From a virus, in IMG/VR virus record IMGVR_UViG_3300022745_000043, positions 1 through 51,124 of that record: DNA of 51,124 nucleotides. One strand, 5' to 3'. Below are positions 13,194-21,739 of the stretch, piece after piece; the stretch's first letter is position 1; each line of letters begins with the position of its first letter. The notes beneath the pieces were generated by a model that worked only from the letters and a program-made list of their open reading frames with translations, was not told the origin of the DNA and did no database searches. Both the position numbers and the translations under genes were made by a program.

Positions 13194-13825
13194 GCATCGC
13201 CGCGATCGCGACCGTGTTCGAGGCCGCACCCACCGACTGGCCGTCCGGGATGCGCCTGGTCGCGCTCGCCCTCGCCGACCGCGTCAACGACACCGGCCTG
13301 GCCTGGCCCAAGCTCGGCACCCTCGCCGCGATGACGGGCCTGTCCGCCCGCAACGTGTCCCGGCATCTGGCCGCGCTCGAGGACGCCGGCTGGATCACCC
13401 GCGAGACCCGCACCGGTGACACCGGCCGCCAGACCTCGAACCTCTACCGGTTCGTGGGCCCGATCCGCGCATCCATCCCCACAGGGGTGACACCCACGTC
13501 ACCCCTGACGCCCACGTCGGGGACGACACCCACGACCGGGAGGGATGACGCCCACGTCATGGGGCCCATGACACCCACGTCAGGGACGGGGATGACACCC
13601 ACGTCGTCCCTTGAACCATCAGAAGAACCCCCAGCCGAATCTGACACTGAACCGTCACTCACTCAGGCCCGCCACTTGCATGACGCCGGCCCCGCGATCG
13701 CGACACGAGACCTCACCAGCTGCCCGAAACACCCCAAGGGCCACGGGACGTGCGCCGCGTGCCACCGCCGCGTCAAGGCCCGCGCCAGCCCCACCGCGCC
13801 CCCGGCCACCGCCCGCACCGCCTGA
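13190..13825 (+). CDS. Winged-helix replication initiator, lambda O-like
   Basis: 211 residues from GTG 13190. Residues 15-90 form an HTH_36-type winged helix (MRLVALALADRVNDTGLAWP, LAAMTGLSARNVSRHLAALE, DAGWITRETRT), the N-terminal domain used by phage initiators to bind origin repeats. A Pro/Thr linker (residues 100-140) is encoded by six DNA iterons. The C-terminus has a small Cys/His cluster (LTSCPKHPKGHGTCAACHRR). As in lambda O, the origin appears to lie inside the gene. No helicase or loader follows that I can recognise, so host DnaB recruitment is an inference. Confidence 0.78.
   Translation: MSIAAIATVFEAAPTDWPSGMRLVALALADRVNDTGLAWPKLGTLAAMTGLSARNVSRHLAALEDAGWITRETRTGDTGRQTSNLYRFVGPIRASIPTGVTPTSPLTPTSGTTPTTGRDDAHVMGPMTPTSGTGMTPTSSLEPSEEPPAESDTEPSLTQARHLHDAGPAIATRDLTSCPKHPKGHGTCAACHRRVKARASPTAPPATARTA
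13487..13606 (+). repeat. Six TGAC(A/G)CCCACGTC iterons, candidate replication origin
   Basis: 14-bp units start at 13488, 13506, 13524 (degenerate: CGACACCCACGACC), 13546, 13569 and 13593, spaced 18, 18, 22, 23 and 24 bases. Each has TGAC...GTCA partial dyad symmetry. Five units share one reading frame but the 13546 unit is in another, so the DNA repeat and not the peptide is conserved. A stretch of lower GC (13607-13670) follows at once, like the AT-rich unwinding region after the lambda O iterons. Confidence 0.7.
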
Positions 13826-13840
13826 ACCGACGGAGACCCC

Positions 13841-13903
13841 ATGCAGCCCCCCGCCAATGCCGCCCACGCACGGCTCCACGCCGATGCAGAGCGTCGCGCG
13901 TGA
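13841..13903 (+). CDS. Possible 20-residue leader peptide gene
   Basis: ATG 13841, with CGGAGA upstream, reads MQPPANAAHARLHADAERRA and stops at TGA 13901-13903, overlapping the GTG start of the next gene. It may only serve to couple translation of that gene. Confidence 0.4.
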   Translation: MQPPANAAHARLHADAERRA

Positions 13904-14754
13904 GCGACGTCTGCGCACACCAGCAGCCCCACACCACGTGCCGGCGCTGCCACCGCGCCCGCCTCGCCCAGGACATCGCGGTCGTCGTCGACGAACTCGC
14001 CGTCGCCGTCCACACCCACGCCCTGGTCGACCCGCACGCCATCCCCGGCTGGAAAGCACCCACCGACGGACGACCCACCCCCAGCAAGGTCCGCTACGAG
14101 ACCACCGACCTCGGCCTCATTGCCCAACTCGCCGCCGCCGCCGGCATCCGACCCACCCGCGGCATCCACCCCGAACCCACCGACACACCCCAACTCGTCG
14201 AGGCCTCCTGGATCCGCGGCCCCCGCTACGGCGCCGACACCACCAGCCACCCCAAGCCCGGATCACGACCCCCCGGCAGCCTCGACGCCATCGACGCCTT
14301 CGCCCGCATCACCACCGGCATCCGCGCCCTGCGCTGCGACGCCCACACCGACGCCGGCCGACGCACCATCACCCGCCCCGCACCCATCGCCCGCGAGCTC
14401 GAGCACCTCGCCTGGATCACCGCCTACCACCACACCGATGGCCGCCCCGCCATCGGCGACGACCTCGCACGCCGCATCCGCCGCGACCTGCGCGCCTACG
14501 CCTCCGAAGCCCGCATCGTCCTGTCCTACGAAGCCCCCGTCGTCGCCCTACGCGTCCGCTGCCCCGACTGCGGCGGCGAGATGCGCGTCCGCGAAGACGC
14601 CACCAGCGACGTCTGGTGCACCGGCCACCTCCCCGTCGAAGGACCCGCCAGACGCGGCAAACCCATGCCCGTCACCTACCCCTGCGCCGCCCGCTGGTCC
14701 CGCTTCACCTGGATCCAGCTCCTCGACCAAACCACCCAGGAGGCCAACGCATGA
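13900..14754 (+). CDS. Hypothetical zinc-ribbon protein
   Basis: 284 residues from GTG 13900. It starts with a Cys/His cluster (CAHQQPHTTCRRCHRARLAQ), has a long helical middle (DAIDAFARITTGIRALRCDA, RELEHLAWITAYHHTDGRPA) and ends with a zinc ribbon (RVRCPDCGGEM...WCTGHL...YPC). The C-terminus may contain an HTH (RWSRFTWIQLLDQ). It follows the initiator, where lambda encodes its helicase loader, but I see no AAA motif. Similar proteins occur in actinophages without known function. Very strong G/C third-position bias supports the frame. Confidence 0.72.
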   Translation: MSDVCAHQQPHTTCRRCHRARLAQDIAVVVDELAVAVHTHALVDPHAIPGWKAPTDGRPTPSKVRYETTDLGLIAQLAAAAGIRPTRGIHPEPTDTPQLVEASWIRGPRYGADTTSHPKPGSRPPGSLDAIDAFARITTGIRALRCDAHTDAGRRTITRPAPIARELEHLAWITAYHHTDGRPAIGDDLARRIRRDLRAYASEARIVLSYEAPVVALRVRCPDCGGEMRVREDATSDVWCTGHLPVEGPARRGKPMPVTYPCAARWSRFTWIQLLDQTTQEANA

Positions 14755-15002
14755 CCACGCCCCCGCTCGACCTTGAGACACTGCTCGGCCAGGGCGCGTC
14801 GTGCGAGTCCAGCACCGCCGAGTGCCCGGACGAGCGCAGAGGCGGAGTCATGTGCTCGACGCACGCCGTCGTCGCCGAGGTGCGCCGCCTGCGCGCCCAG
14901 GTCGCGGCGGTGGAGGCGTTGGTGGAGGGCTCGATCTACGCCGACACCATCCTCGCGGGGATGACCCGCCTCGCCCTCCGTGCCGCTGGCGGTGCGTCGT
15001 GA
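14751..15002 (+). CDS. Hypothetical small protein
   Basis: 83 residues, ATGA-coupled. Three cysteines lie in the N-terminal half (GASCESSTAECPDERRGGVM, CSTHAVVAEV), followed by a helix (RRLRAQVAAVEALVEG) and LAGMTRLALRAAGGAS. The Cys/His set may bind zinc. Function unknown. Confidence 0.65.
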   Translation: MTTPPLDLETLLGQGASCESSTAECPDERRGGVMCSTHAVVAEVRRLRAQVAAVEALVEGSIYADTILAGMTRLALRAAGGAS

Positions 15003-15238
15003 GCCGCGAGGAGGCGGCGCAGGCGCTGGCAGACGCTCGCACGGGAAGGCCGGGATGGGACGTGCCCACACCGGGCGAGCGCGCGGCGGTCGAGGTGCTG
15101 TGGCCGGTCATCGAGCGGGCCGTGCTCGCGGAGGCCGCGGCGGAAGTCCGTGCGCTGTACTCCGAGTCGGACGGCCCCGCCGCTCCCGTGTGGGTTGACC
15201 GCGGCGACGTCCTCGACATCATCGAGGCCGCGTCGTGA
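14999..15238 (+). CDS. Second copy of the WPVIERAVLAEAA family
   Basis: 79 residues from GTG 14999. The central WPVIERAVLAEAAAEVRALY and the end DIIEAAS repeat those of the 7929-8201 product, while the N-terminus differs. The shared DNA suggests duplication within the phage or capture from a relative. Function unknown. Confidence 0.68.
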   Translation: MSREEAAQALADARTGRPGWDVPTPGERAAVEVLWPVIERAVLAEAAAEVRALYSESDGPAAPVWVDRGDVLDIIEAAS

Positions 15239-15411
15239 CGACGACCAGCTGCCCGCGCTGCGGCGACGCCGCGACCTTCACCGGCGACCGCCGCATGGCC
15301 GACGTGTCCGCGCGCGAATGGCAGCGCGACCACGCACGCACGTGCCCGAAGGGTCCTGTCGGATCCCGCCGGGACACTGGCCCAACCCAGCCAGGACGGA
15401 GCACCTCGTGA
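15235..15411 (+). CDS. Small zinc-ribbon-like protein
   Basis: 58 residues from GTG 15235 to TGA 15411. SCPRCGDAATFTGDRRMADV, then REWQRDHARTCPKG gives CxxC plus H-x4-C spacing, as in single zinc fingers. Coupled on both sides by GTGA. Confidence 0.6.
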   Translation: MTTTSCPRCGDAATFTGDRRMADVSAREWQRDHARTCPKGPVGSRRDTGPTQPGRSTS

Positions 15412-15551
15412 TCACCTGCCGCTACCTGCGCCGCAACGACGTCCAGTGCACCGCGGAAGCGGTCGACCCGGAGGCTGACATCCTCCTGTGCACCAGGCAC
15501 CTCGCTCGAGCAATGACACTGCTGCGCACGGCCGGCATCCCCCGGACGTGA
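15408..15551 (+). CDS. Small Cys/His protein
   Basis: 47 residues from GTG 15408: ITCRYLRRNDVQCTAEAVDP, then ILLCTRHLARAM. The C-x10-C...C-x2-H pattern is a recurrent zinc-binding micro-domain in actinophages. Function unknown. Confidence 0.6.
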   Translation: MITCRYLRRNDVQCTAEAVDPEADILLCTRHLARAMTLLRTAGIPRT

Positions 15552-15799
15552 AGCAGCGCATCCACCGCTGGTGGCACCACTACCAGCACAACCTGCGACC
15601 GATCTGGGTCGCCGCCCAAGGCACAGGGCGACCCGAACGAACCATCCGCACCTGGGCCGCCCGTGGCCGCGTCACCAGCGCATGCGACCTACGCACCCGC
15701 GAGCTCCTCGTCGACATCGTCCAGGTCGCGAAGCTCGCCAACGCGACACTCGCAAGGCGCGAAGAACTTGAACACCAAGCCGAGTTGAGTCACGATTGA
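15548..15799 (+). CDS. Possible DNA-binding protein at end of early operon
   Basis: 83 residues from GTG 15548. RPIWVAAQGTGRPERTIRTW, then AARGRVTSACDLRTRELLVD resembles a MerR-like or resolvase-like HTH (helix, turn, recognition helix starting RPERTIRTW). A terminator follows, so it is the last gene of the early transcript and may influence the early-to-late switch. Confidence 0.6.
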   Translation: MKQRIHRWWHHYQHNLRPIWVAAQGTGRPERTIRTWAARGRVTSACDLRTRELLVDIVQVAKLANATLARREELEHQAELSHD

Positions 15800-15823
15800 C
15801 CCGGCGGAGCTCTGCCCGCCCGC

Positions 15824-15856
15824 AAGGACCCGAGACGCTACGGCGGCCGGGTCCTT
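15824..15856 (+). terminator. Terminator at end of the early region
   Basis: AAGGACCCG (15824-15832) pairs with CGGGTCCTT (15848-15856). The stem ends in TT followed by CGTC. It separates the early genes from the HNH gene, which has its own GGAGG site downstream. Confidence 0.7.
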
Positions 15857-15876
15857 CGTCATGAACGGAGGCGACC

Positions 15877-16254
15877 GTGCCTCAAGCACTCAAGGTCTGC
15901 CCGGTCCCTGGGTGTCCGAACCTCACCGCCCGCGGACGCTGCGACATCCACCGACGCGAGTCGGACCGAGCTCGCGGTACCGCCGCGCAGCGCGGCTACA
16001 CCAGTCGTGGACATCGCGCGTTCCGAGCGGCAGTTCTCGAACGCGACTCGCTTTGCGTGCTGTGCATCGCCGAAGGCCGGCCGCCGACCATCGCGACGGT
16101 CGCTGACCATCACCCGATGAGTCGCAGCGAGCTCATCGCCGCCGGCCTCGACCCAGACGATCCCGAGCGCGGACGAGGCCTGTGCAAGCCGCACCACGAC
16201 AGGGAGACGGCGCGGAACCAGCCCGGCGGGTGGAACGCGAGGGGTGGGGGGTGA
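15877..16254 (+). CDS. HNH endonuclease (packaging-associated)
   Basis: 125 residues from GTG 15877 with GGAGG upstream. N-terminal cysteines (CPVPGCPNLTARGRCDIHRR) and the nuclease core DSLCVLCIAEGRPPTIATVA, then DHHPMSRSEL and GRGLCKPHHDRET form a zinc-stabilised HNH beta-beta-alpha site with catalytic His in ADHH. HNH proteins beside the terminases are needed for cos cleavage and packaging in HK97-type phages. It begins the late region. Confidence 0.88.
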   Translation: MPQALKVCPVPGCPNLTARGRCDIHRRESDRARGTAAQRGYTSRGHRAFRAAVLERDSLCVLCIAEGRPPTIATVADHHPMSRSELIAAGLDPDDPERGRGLCKPHHDRETARNQPGGWNARGGG

Positions 16255-16414
16255 CCCCCACCGGCCGGCGCCCGGAGTACCGCCGGGGAGGGGGATTCCG
16301 CCGTGTACGGGTTCCCAGGATCTCGGGGCCGCGGCTCCCGCCGCTCGAACCGCCGCCGGCGCAAGGCTGGCCGCTGACCGATGCCGCGCAAGGCGGTGAC
16401 GGAGGTACACCGCC
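16255..16414. other. 160-base gene-free gap between HNH and terminase, candidate cos region
   Basis: No convincing gene. It is very GC-rich with partial repeats (CGCCCGGAGTACCGCCGGGG and GCCGCGGCTCCCGCCGCTCG) and a GGAGG site for the small terminase. Its place between HNH and terminase genes fits a cos or pac site, but I cannot identify the ends. Confidence 0.3.
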
Positions 16415-16879
16415 ATGCCAGGACCAGCCCCGAAGCACGCATCGACGCGAGCGCGGCGCAACAAGACTGCGACGCACGCGGTGCTCAAGGCTGACGCGGC
16501 GATCGTCGCTCCGGAGCTGCCGGGCACCGACTGGCACCCGCTGACGATCATCTGGTGGCGGGACATCTGGGCCTCGCCGATGGCTCCCGAGTACGACGAG
16601 TCGGACCGGCACGGGCTCTACGTTCTCGCTGCCCTGGTCAACGACTTCTGGACGGCGCCCACCGCGCGCGACCGCAAGGACCTCGCCGCCGAGCTGCGCC
16701 AGCAGGGTGCGCGGTTCGGACTGTCGCCGATCGACCGCCGCCGCCTGCAGTGGGAGGTCGAGAAGGTCGAGCAGGCGCAGCACGAAACCACTCGACGGAA
16801 GGCCTCGGCCGCGAAGTCGACGGCGACCAGGCGCAAGAAGGCCGCTGCGGATCCGCGCGACCTTCTGCGGAGCGTGTAG
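16415..16879 (+). CDS. terS: Terminase small subunit
   Basis: 154 residues. The N-terminus is basic (MPGPAPKHASTRARRNKTAT), followed by LPGTDWHPLTIIWWRDIWAS, a motif usual in actinophage small terminases. A helical oligomerisation core follows (HGLYVLAALVNDFWTAPTAR, LAAELRQQGARFGLSPIDRR) with a Lys/Arg-rich tail. It recognises the packaging site and directs the large subunit, which starts four bases downstream. Confidence 0.88.
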   Translation: MPGPAPKHASTRARRNKTATHAVLKADAAIVAPELPGTDWHPLTIIWWRDIWASPMAPEYDESDRHGLYVLAALVNDFWTAPTARDRKDLAAELRQQGARFGLSPIDRRRLQWEVEKVEQAQHETTRRKASAAKSTATRRKKAAADPRDLLRSV

Positions 16880-16882
16880 TCG

Positions 16883-18514
16883 ATGACGACGTTCGTCGTC
16901 CCGGGTCACGACCGACGGCGCTGGCCCACTCTGGGTCCGCAGGTGTGCGACTTCATCGAGGAACGCGCTGTGTTCGGGCCGGGTTCGCTCAAGGGGCAGC
17001 CGGCCGTCCTCGACGACGAGAAGCGGGCCGCGATCTACAAGGCCTACGAGCTGTACCCACGCCGGTCCAAGACCGGGCGTCCCGGGTCGAGGCGGTTCCG
17101 GCGCGTGCGGTTCTCCTGGCGCAAGGGAACGGCCAAGACCGAGCTCATGGCCTGGATCGCGTTCGCTGAGCTCCACCCCGAGGGTCCGGTGCGGTTCGCG
17201 GGATGGGACTCGCGTGGCCAGCCGGTCGGTCGACCGGTGCGAGACCCGTACATCCCGCTGCTGGCGTATACGTCAGAGCAGGTGCAGGAGCTCGCCTATG
17301 GGGCGCTGTTGGTGGTGTGCCAAGAGGGCCCGGACGGTGACCTGTTCGACGCGGGCCTCGAGCGGATCATCCGGCTCGACGACCGCGGCCGCGCGGACGG
17401 CAAGGCCGTGCCGCTCTCGCAGTCACCGAACGCGCGCGATGGTGCGCGCACGACGTTCCAGGGCTACGACGAGACGCACCGGCTCGTGCTGCCGCGGACG
17501 CTGGCGGCCTACGAGACCATGGAAGCCAACCTCCCCAAGCGTCCCCTGGACGATCCCTGGTCGCTGGGCATCACCACCGCCGGCGTGCCCGGTGAGGGGT
17601 CTGTCGCGGAGAAGGACAAGGACGAGGCTGAGGCGATCGCCCGTGGCGAGGTCGACGAGCCCGAGCTGTTCTACTTCCACCGCGAGGCGGGACCCAACCA
17701 CGACCTGTCCACGCTCGAGGGCCGTATCGAGGCCGTGCGTGAGGCGTCCGGGCCCGCGGTGGCGGCGTGGTCTGACCTGCGGGGCATCGCTCGTCAGTGG
17801 GACCGGCCGGGGGCGGACAAGAAGTACCTCGAGCGCACGTGGCTGAACCGGTGGACCCAGTCCGAGGCCCAGGCGTTCGACGCACAGAAGTGGCGCACCG
17901 AGCTCGTGCGCGAGCACCTGTCGATCGCGGACGGTCGCGACGTCTCGGTCGGGTTCGACGGGTCGAAGTGGAAGGACGCCACCGGGGTGGTCGTGACCGA
18001 CCTCGAGACGGGACACCAGATCCGTGCGGGGCTGTGGTTGCCCACCGACGACGAGCCGGTTGATTCCGGCGAGGTCGACGCGGTCGTGGACGCCATCTTC
18101 GAGCGATGGAACGTCCACCGGCTCTACGGCGACCCCGCCCAAGGCTGGGACGACAACCTGTCGCGCTGGTCGGGTAGGTACGGACCCAAGCGCGTCGCCA
18201 TGTTCTACACGGACTCCAGGAACCTGCGCCGGACCGCGACGATGTGCCGCTCCTACGCTGGCGCGATCCGCAACGGCCTGGTCACCAACGACGGCGACGA
18301 GGCCTTCGCCCGGCACATCGGTGCCGCCCAGAAGCGCGACATCCGCATGGCCGACGAGGACGGCACCCCGCTGTGGGTCATGCAGAAGGAACGCCACGAC
18401 TCGCCGAACAAGATCGACCTCGCGATGGCCGGTGGCCTGTCCTGGGCCGCGCGCCTGGACGCGATCGCCGCCGGCGCCCAGGCGACCGAACCCGAGTACG
18501 CCTACGTCTACTGA
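16883..18514 (+). CDS. terL: Terminase large subunit
   Basis: 543 residues. The ATPase carries a variant Walker A (SWRKGTAKTE, residues 78-87) and Walker B with catalytic Glu (TTFQGYDETH, about 190-199). The RNase H-like nuclease shows VGFDGSKWKDATGVVVTD, a second acidic site LYGDPAQGWDD and KIDLAMAG near the C-terminus. It packages DNA into the prohead and cuts it. The length is normal for HK97-type phages with full ATPase and nuclease domains. Confidence 0.95.
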   Translation: MTTFVVPGHDRRRWPTLGPQVCDFIEERAVFGPGSLKGQPAVLDDEKRAAIYKAYELYPRRSKTGRPGSRRFRRVRFSWRKGTAKTELMAWIAFAELHPEGPVRFAGWDSRGQPVGRPVRDPYIPLLAYTSEQVQELAYGALLVVCQEGPDGDLFDAGLERIIRLDDRGRADGKAVPLSQSPNARDGARTTFQGYDETHRLVLPRTLAAYETMEANLPKRPLDDPWSLGITTAGVPGEGSVAEKDKDEAEAIARGEVDEPELFYFHREAGPNHDLSTLEGRIEAVREASGPAVAAWSDLRGIARQWDRPGADKKYLERTWLNRWTQSEAQAFDAQKWRTELVREHLSIADGRDVSVGFDGSKWKDATGVVVTDLETGHQIRAGLWLPTDDEPVDSGEVDAVVDAIFERWNVHRLYGDPAQGWDDNLSRWSGRYGPKRVAMFYTDSRNLRRTATMCRSYAGAIRNGLVTNDGDEAFARHIGAAQKRDIRMADEDGTPLWVMQKERHDSPNKIDLAMAGGLSWAARLDAIAAGAQATEPEYAYVY

Positions 18515-18528
18515 CCTGAGGAGGGCCC

Positions 18529-19959
18529 GTGGTCACACGCCCCGACGCCCTCGCTCGAGCCGAGCAGCTGCTGACGCGGCTGCTGCGCCGGCGCAAGGAG
18601 ATCACCGAGCGGGACGAGTACTACGGCGGCTGCCAGCCGCTGCGGTTCGCCACCCGCGAGTGGGCCGACGAGCACGCCAAACGGTACGAGGGGTTCTCGG
18701 ACAACTGGTGCGGTGTTGTTGCGGACTCCACGGTGGAGCGGATCCACGTCAGCGGGTTCCGGCTGGACCAGGACGGTGCGCAGAGCGACGCCGAACGTGA
18801 GCTGTGGCGCTCGGTGTGGCTGGACAACGACATGGACGCCCAGGCCACCCAGGGTGTCCTGGAGACCGTGATCGCTGGCCGTTCCGCGGTCCTGGTGTGG
18901 GGTGACCCGGACACCGAGGCGCCGGTGGTCACGTGGGAGCACCCGAGCCACGTGTTCGTCGACTACGACGCGGAGAACCCGCGCCGGCGCGCGGCGGCGA
19001 TCAAGTGGTGGCTCGACGACGACCACGAGTACCTGAACCTGTACCTGCCGGACGAGGTGTGGAAGTTCCAGCGCAACCGGGCCAGCACTTCGGGTCTGAT
19101 CCTGCCCGAGTCGATGGGCGGGGATTGGCTCGACCGCGCTGGTGAGGCAGCTCAGCCGCTGGAAAACCCGCTCGGCGTCGTGCCGATCGTGGAGTTCATG
19201 AACCGGCCCCGCCTGGCGCAGGACCCGTTGAGCGACATCGCGGGCACGATGGCGATGCAGGACGCGATCAACCTGCTGTGGGCGTACCTGTTCAACGCGG
19301 CGGACTACGCGTCGATGCCCGCCCGGGTGATCATGGGGCAGTCCCCGCCCAAGGTGCCGATCCTGGACGACGCTGGCCAGAAGATCGGCGAGCGGGAGAT
19401 CGAGCCCAGGGAGCTGGCGAACGGTCGCCTGCTGTGGCTGACGGGGCAGCACGCGAACATCGGCACGTTCCCCGCCGCCGAGCTCAGCGGGTTCTCCGAG
19501 GTCGTCGAGGTCGCTGTGGGCCATGTGGCGGCGCAGACCCGCACGCCGCAGCACTACCTGATCGGGAAGATGGCGAACCTGTCCGGTGATGCGCTCAAGG
19601 CGGCCGAGACCGGGCAAGCGCTCAAGTCCGCGGAGTTCAACATCAGCAACACCTTCCCGGTCCGCGAGGTGTTCCGTCTCGGGGCTCTCGTGCAGGGACG
19701 TCAGGATCTGGCGGTTGCGGCTGCGCGTGGCACCGTGAAGTGGAAGGACACCGAGTCCCGGTCCGAGTCGCAGCTCGTGGACGCGTTGCAGAAGTTGAAG
19801 GACACCGGGTTCCCGTTCGAGTTCCTCGCCGAGCGCTATGGCTTGGACGACACTGAGCTCGACCGGGTCATGGCCATGCGCGAGCAGGAGCGGTCCGATC
19901 CCACTCTGATGGCGATCGCCGGCAAGCTCGGTGGCACCGGTGCTTCAGTCGGCGGCTGA
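18529..19959 (+). CDS. Portal protein
   Basis: 476 residues from GTG 18529 (GAGGAGG upstream). N-terminal ERDEYYGGCQPLRFATREW, then NWCGVVADSTVERIHVSGF are typical of SPP1 gp6-like portals. LNLLWAYLFNAADYASMPAR and the later region TRTPQHYLIGKMANLSGDAL support this. The 12-subunit portal forms the DNA entry vertex and motor dock. Its 3' end overlaps the MuF-type gene by 29 bases. Confidence 0.93.
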   Translation: MVTRPDALARAEQLLTRLLRRRKEITERDEYYGGCQPLRFATREWADEHAKRYEGFSDNWCGVVADSTVERIHVSGFRLDQDGAQSDAERELWRSVWLDNDMDAQATQGVLETVIAGRSAVLVWGDPDTEAPVVTWEHPSHVFVDYDAENPRRRAAAIKWWLDDDHEYLNLYLPDEVWKFQRNRASTSGLILPESMGGDWLDRAGEAAQPLENPLGVVPIVEFMNRPRLAQDPLSDIAGTMAMQDAINLLWAYLFNAADYASMPARVIMGQSPPKVPILDDAGQKIGEREIEPRELANGRLLWLTGQHANIGTFPAAELSGFSEVVEVAVGHVAAQTRTPQHYLIGKMANLSGDALKAAETGQALKSAEFNISNTFPVREVFRLGALVQGRQDLAVAAARGTVKWKDTESRSESQLVDALQKLKDTGFPFEFLAERYGLDDTELDRVMAMREQERSDPTLMAIAGKLGGTGASVGG

Positions 19960-21739
19960 TCACTACCGCCAGCAGCAGACTCTCACCGCGGTCACGATCG
20001 CGGCGGCGGTACGCCTGTGGTCTCGGCTGGGGCCTGGTGATTTCGACGAGGCATGGCGGGTTCTTGGCCCGCAGCTGCAGGCGCTGCTGATGGCTGCGCA
20101 GATCCGGGCGGCTGATGACGCCGCCAGGTACGTGGCGGCCGCGGCCCTCGAGCAGGGGCTGGACCCGCTAGCCGTCGGCGAGCTGGTGCCGGCGGCCTTC
20201 GGATCGGGATACGCGTCGGATGGGCGACCGTTGGCGACGCTGCTGTACCAGCCGCTGGTCGCCACGCGCACAAGCCTCGGTCAGGGCAGCAGCCTCGCGG
20301 ACGCGCTCAGCGTCGGGCAGCAGGCGTTGAGCCTGATCGTTGGAACGCAGACCGCGGACGCGGGTCGCGCCGCCGAGTCGGTGGCCATCGCCTCGACGCC
20401 GTCGGTGGGCGGGTGGGTCCGCATGCTGAACCCGCCGTCGTGCTCGAGGTGCGTGATCCTGGCCGGGAAGTGGTTCCGTTGGAACCAGGGCTTCGCTCGC
20501 CATCCTCGGTGCGACTGCCGGCACATCCCGGCCAGCGAGAACCACGCCGGTGACCTGACCACCGACCCCTACGAGTACTTCCAGGGCCTGTCCCGGCCGC
20601 GACAGGACGCGGCGTTCGGGGCCGCGAACGCTCAGGCCATCCGTGACGGCGCGGACATCTACCAGGTCGTGAATGCCTCACGCACCAGCGCCGGCCTCAC
20701 CACCCTGGAAGGGGTGCGGTCGCGGCGCGGCTATGCCGCCCGTGAGCTCCTGGGGCCGATCCCGCGAGCCGCGGTGCCGCGGGTCACCCGGTTGACGCCG
20801 CAGGGAATCTACGACCAGGCGAGCAGCCGTGAGGAAGCCCTCGCGCTGCTGCGCCGCAACGGCTACATCACCGGCAAAGGTCAGCTGCCCGGCGGCGCGA
20901 TTCAGGGGCCGATCCGTCCGGGTCGGGAGGGCTTCGGCCAGATGGGTCGCGGCGGGACCCGCGTGGCCGCACGCGATTCCGTCGAGCGGGCCCGCCGCAC
21001 CGGGGTCCGCGACCCGAACAACCGAGCCACCATGACCGCCGCCGAACGCCGCGCGTTCGACGACACCACCGGTCGTGCGCGGATGACCACGGCACAGCGC
21101 GCCGAGTTCGACCGAGCCGTGCGCGCTGGCGTCGACCCGGGCCTGGCCTCGCGACGGGTCCTCGGGGAGCAGACTGCGCACGAGGCAGCGCAGTCCGCCG
21201 TCGCGCAGGCGCGCAAGGTGGAGCCGAGCCTGACCCGCTCGATCAACCGCCTGGCCGAGCGCCACGGTGCACGGGTGGAAGGTCTGGACTTCCGGATCAA
21301 GGGTGTCGACAGCCTCGCCCGCAAGATCCAGGACGACATGGATCGGTTCCGCGTCACCGCGGGCCAGGCGGCAGCAGACGTGTCGGACATCAACCGGTAC
21401 ACGCTCGTGCTGCCGGCGTCGCGCTACTCCGCCGGCGCGCAGGCCGCGATCGACGACCTGCGGGCCTCTGGTGCGACTGTCCGCGTCAAGAACTACTGGG
21501 CCGTCCCGTCCAACCCGTACCAGGGCGTCAACTGCGTCGTGACCTTGCGCGATGGCACGAGGTACGAGCTGCAGTTCCACACGCCCGATTCGCTGCGCAT
21601 CAAGGAACACGAACTGCACGGCCTCTACGAGCAGCGTCGAGCGTCACGGGATGCAGCGCTGCGGGCCCGGCTCAACCAGGAGATGTTCCAGGTGGCAGCC
21701 GGGATCCCGGTGCCGGCGTCAGTTGACCGAATTCACTGA
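19931..21739 (+). CDS. MuF-type minor head protein with C-terminal RelA/SpoT-like toxin domain
   Basis: 602 residues from GTG 19931. Residues 1-230 are a portal-associated MuF domain: PSCSRCVILAGKW near 168-180 and RHPRCDCRHIP near 190-200 give the CxxC...HPxCxC signature. Residues 230-430 are a linker. Residues about 440-580 match the RelA/SpoT nucleotidyltransferase fold: R455-I-K457-x3-S461-x3-K465 (RIKGVDSLARKI), D486-I-N-R-Y (DINRYTLVL), NYWAVPSNPYQGVNCVVTL and E546-x-Q548 (YELQFHT), then EHELHGLYEQ. These correspond to substrate and catalytic residues of ppGpp synthetases and toxSAS enzymes. MuF proteins with C-terminal toxin domains are known in temperate phages. A convergent small gene at its 3' end is the candidate immunity gene. 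Confidence 0.85.
   Translation: MAPVLQSAADHYRQQQTLTAVTIAAAVRLWSRLGPGDFDEAWRVLGPQLQALLMAAQIRAADDAARYVAAAALEQGLDPLAVGELVPAAFGSGYASDGRPLATLLYQPLVATRTSLGQGSSLADALSVGQQALSLIVGTQTADAGRAAESVAIASTPSVGGWVRMLNPPSCSRCVILAGKWFRWNQGFARHPRCDCRHIPASENHAGDLTTDPYEYFQGLSRPRQDAAFGAANAQAIRDGADIYQVVNASRTSAGLTTLEGVRSRRGYAARELLGPIPRAAVPRVTRLTPQGIYDQASSREEALALLRRNGYITGKGQLPGGAIQGPIRPGREGFGQMGRGGTRVAARDSVERARRTGVRDPNNRATMTAAERRAFDDTTGRARMTTAQRAEFDRAVRAGVDPGLASRRVLGEQTAHEAAQSAVAQARKVEPSLTRSINRLAERHGARVEGLDFRIKGVDSLARKIQDDMDRFRVTAGQAAADVSDINRYTLVLPASRYSAGAQAAIDDLRASGATVRVKNYWAVPSNPYQGVNCVVTLRDGTRYELQFHTPDSLRIKEHELHGLYEQRRASRDAALRARLNQEMFQVAAGIPVPASVDRIH

Noticed and set aside
13487-13606. CRISPR array
   Set aside because: Repeats are 14 bp with 4-10 bp gaps inside a coding region; far too short for repeat-spacer units. 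They fit iterons.
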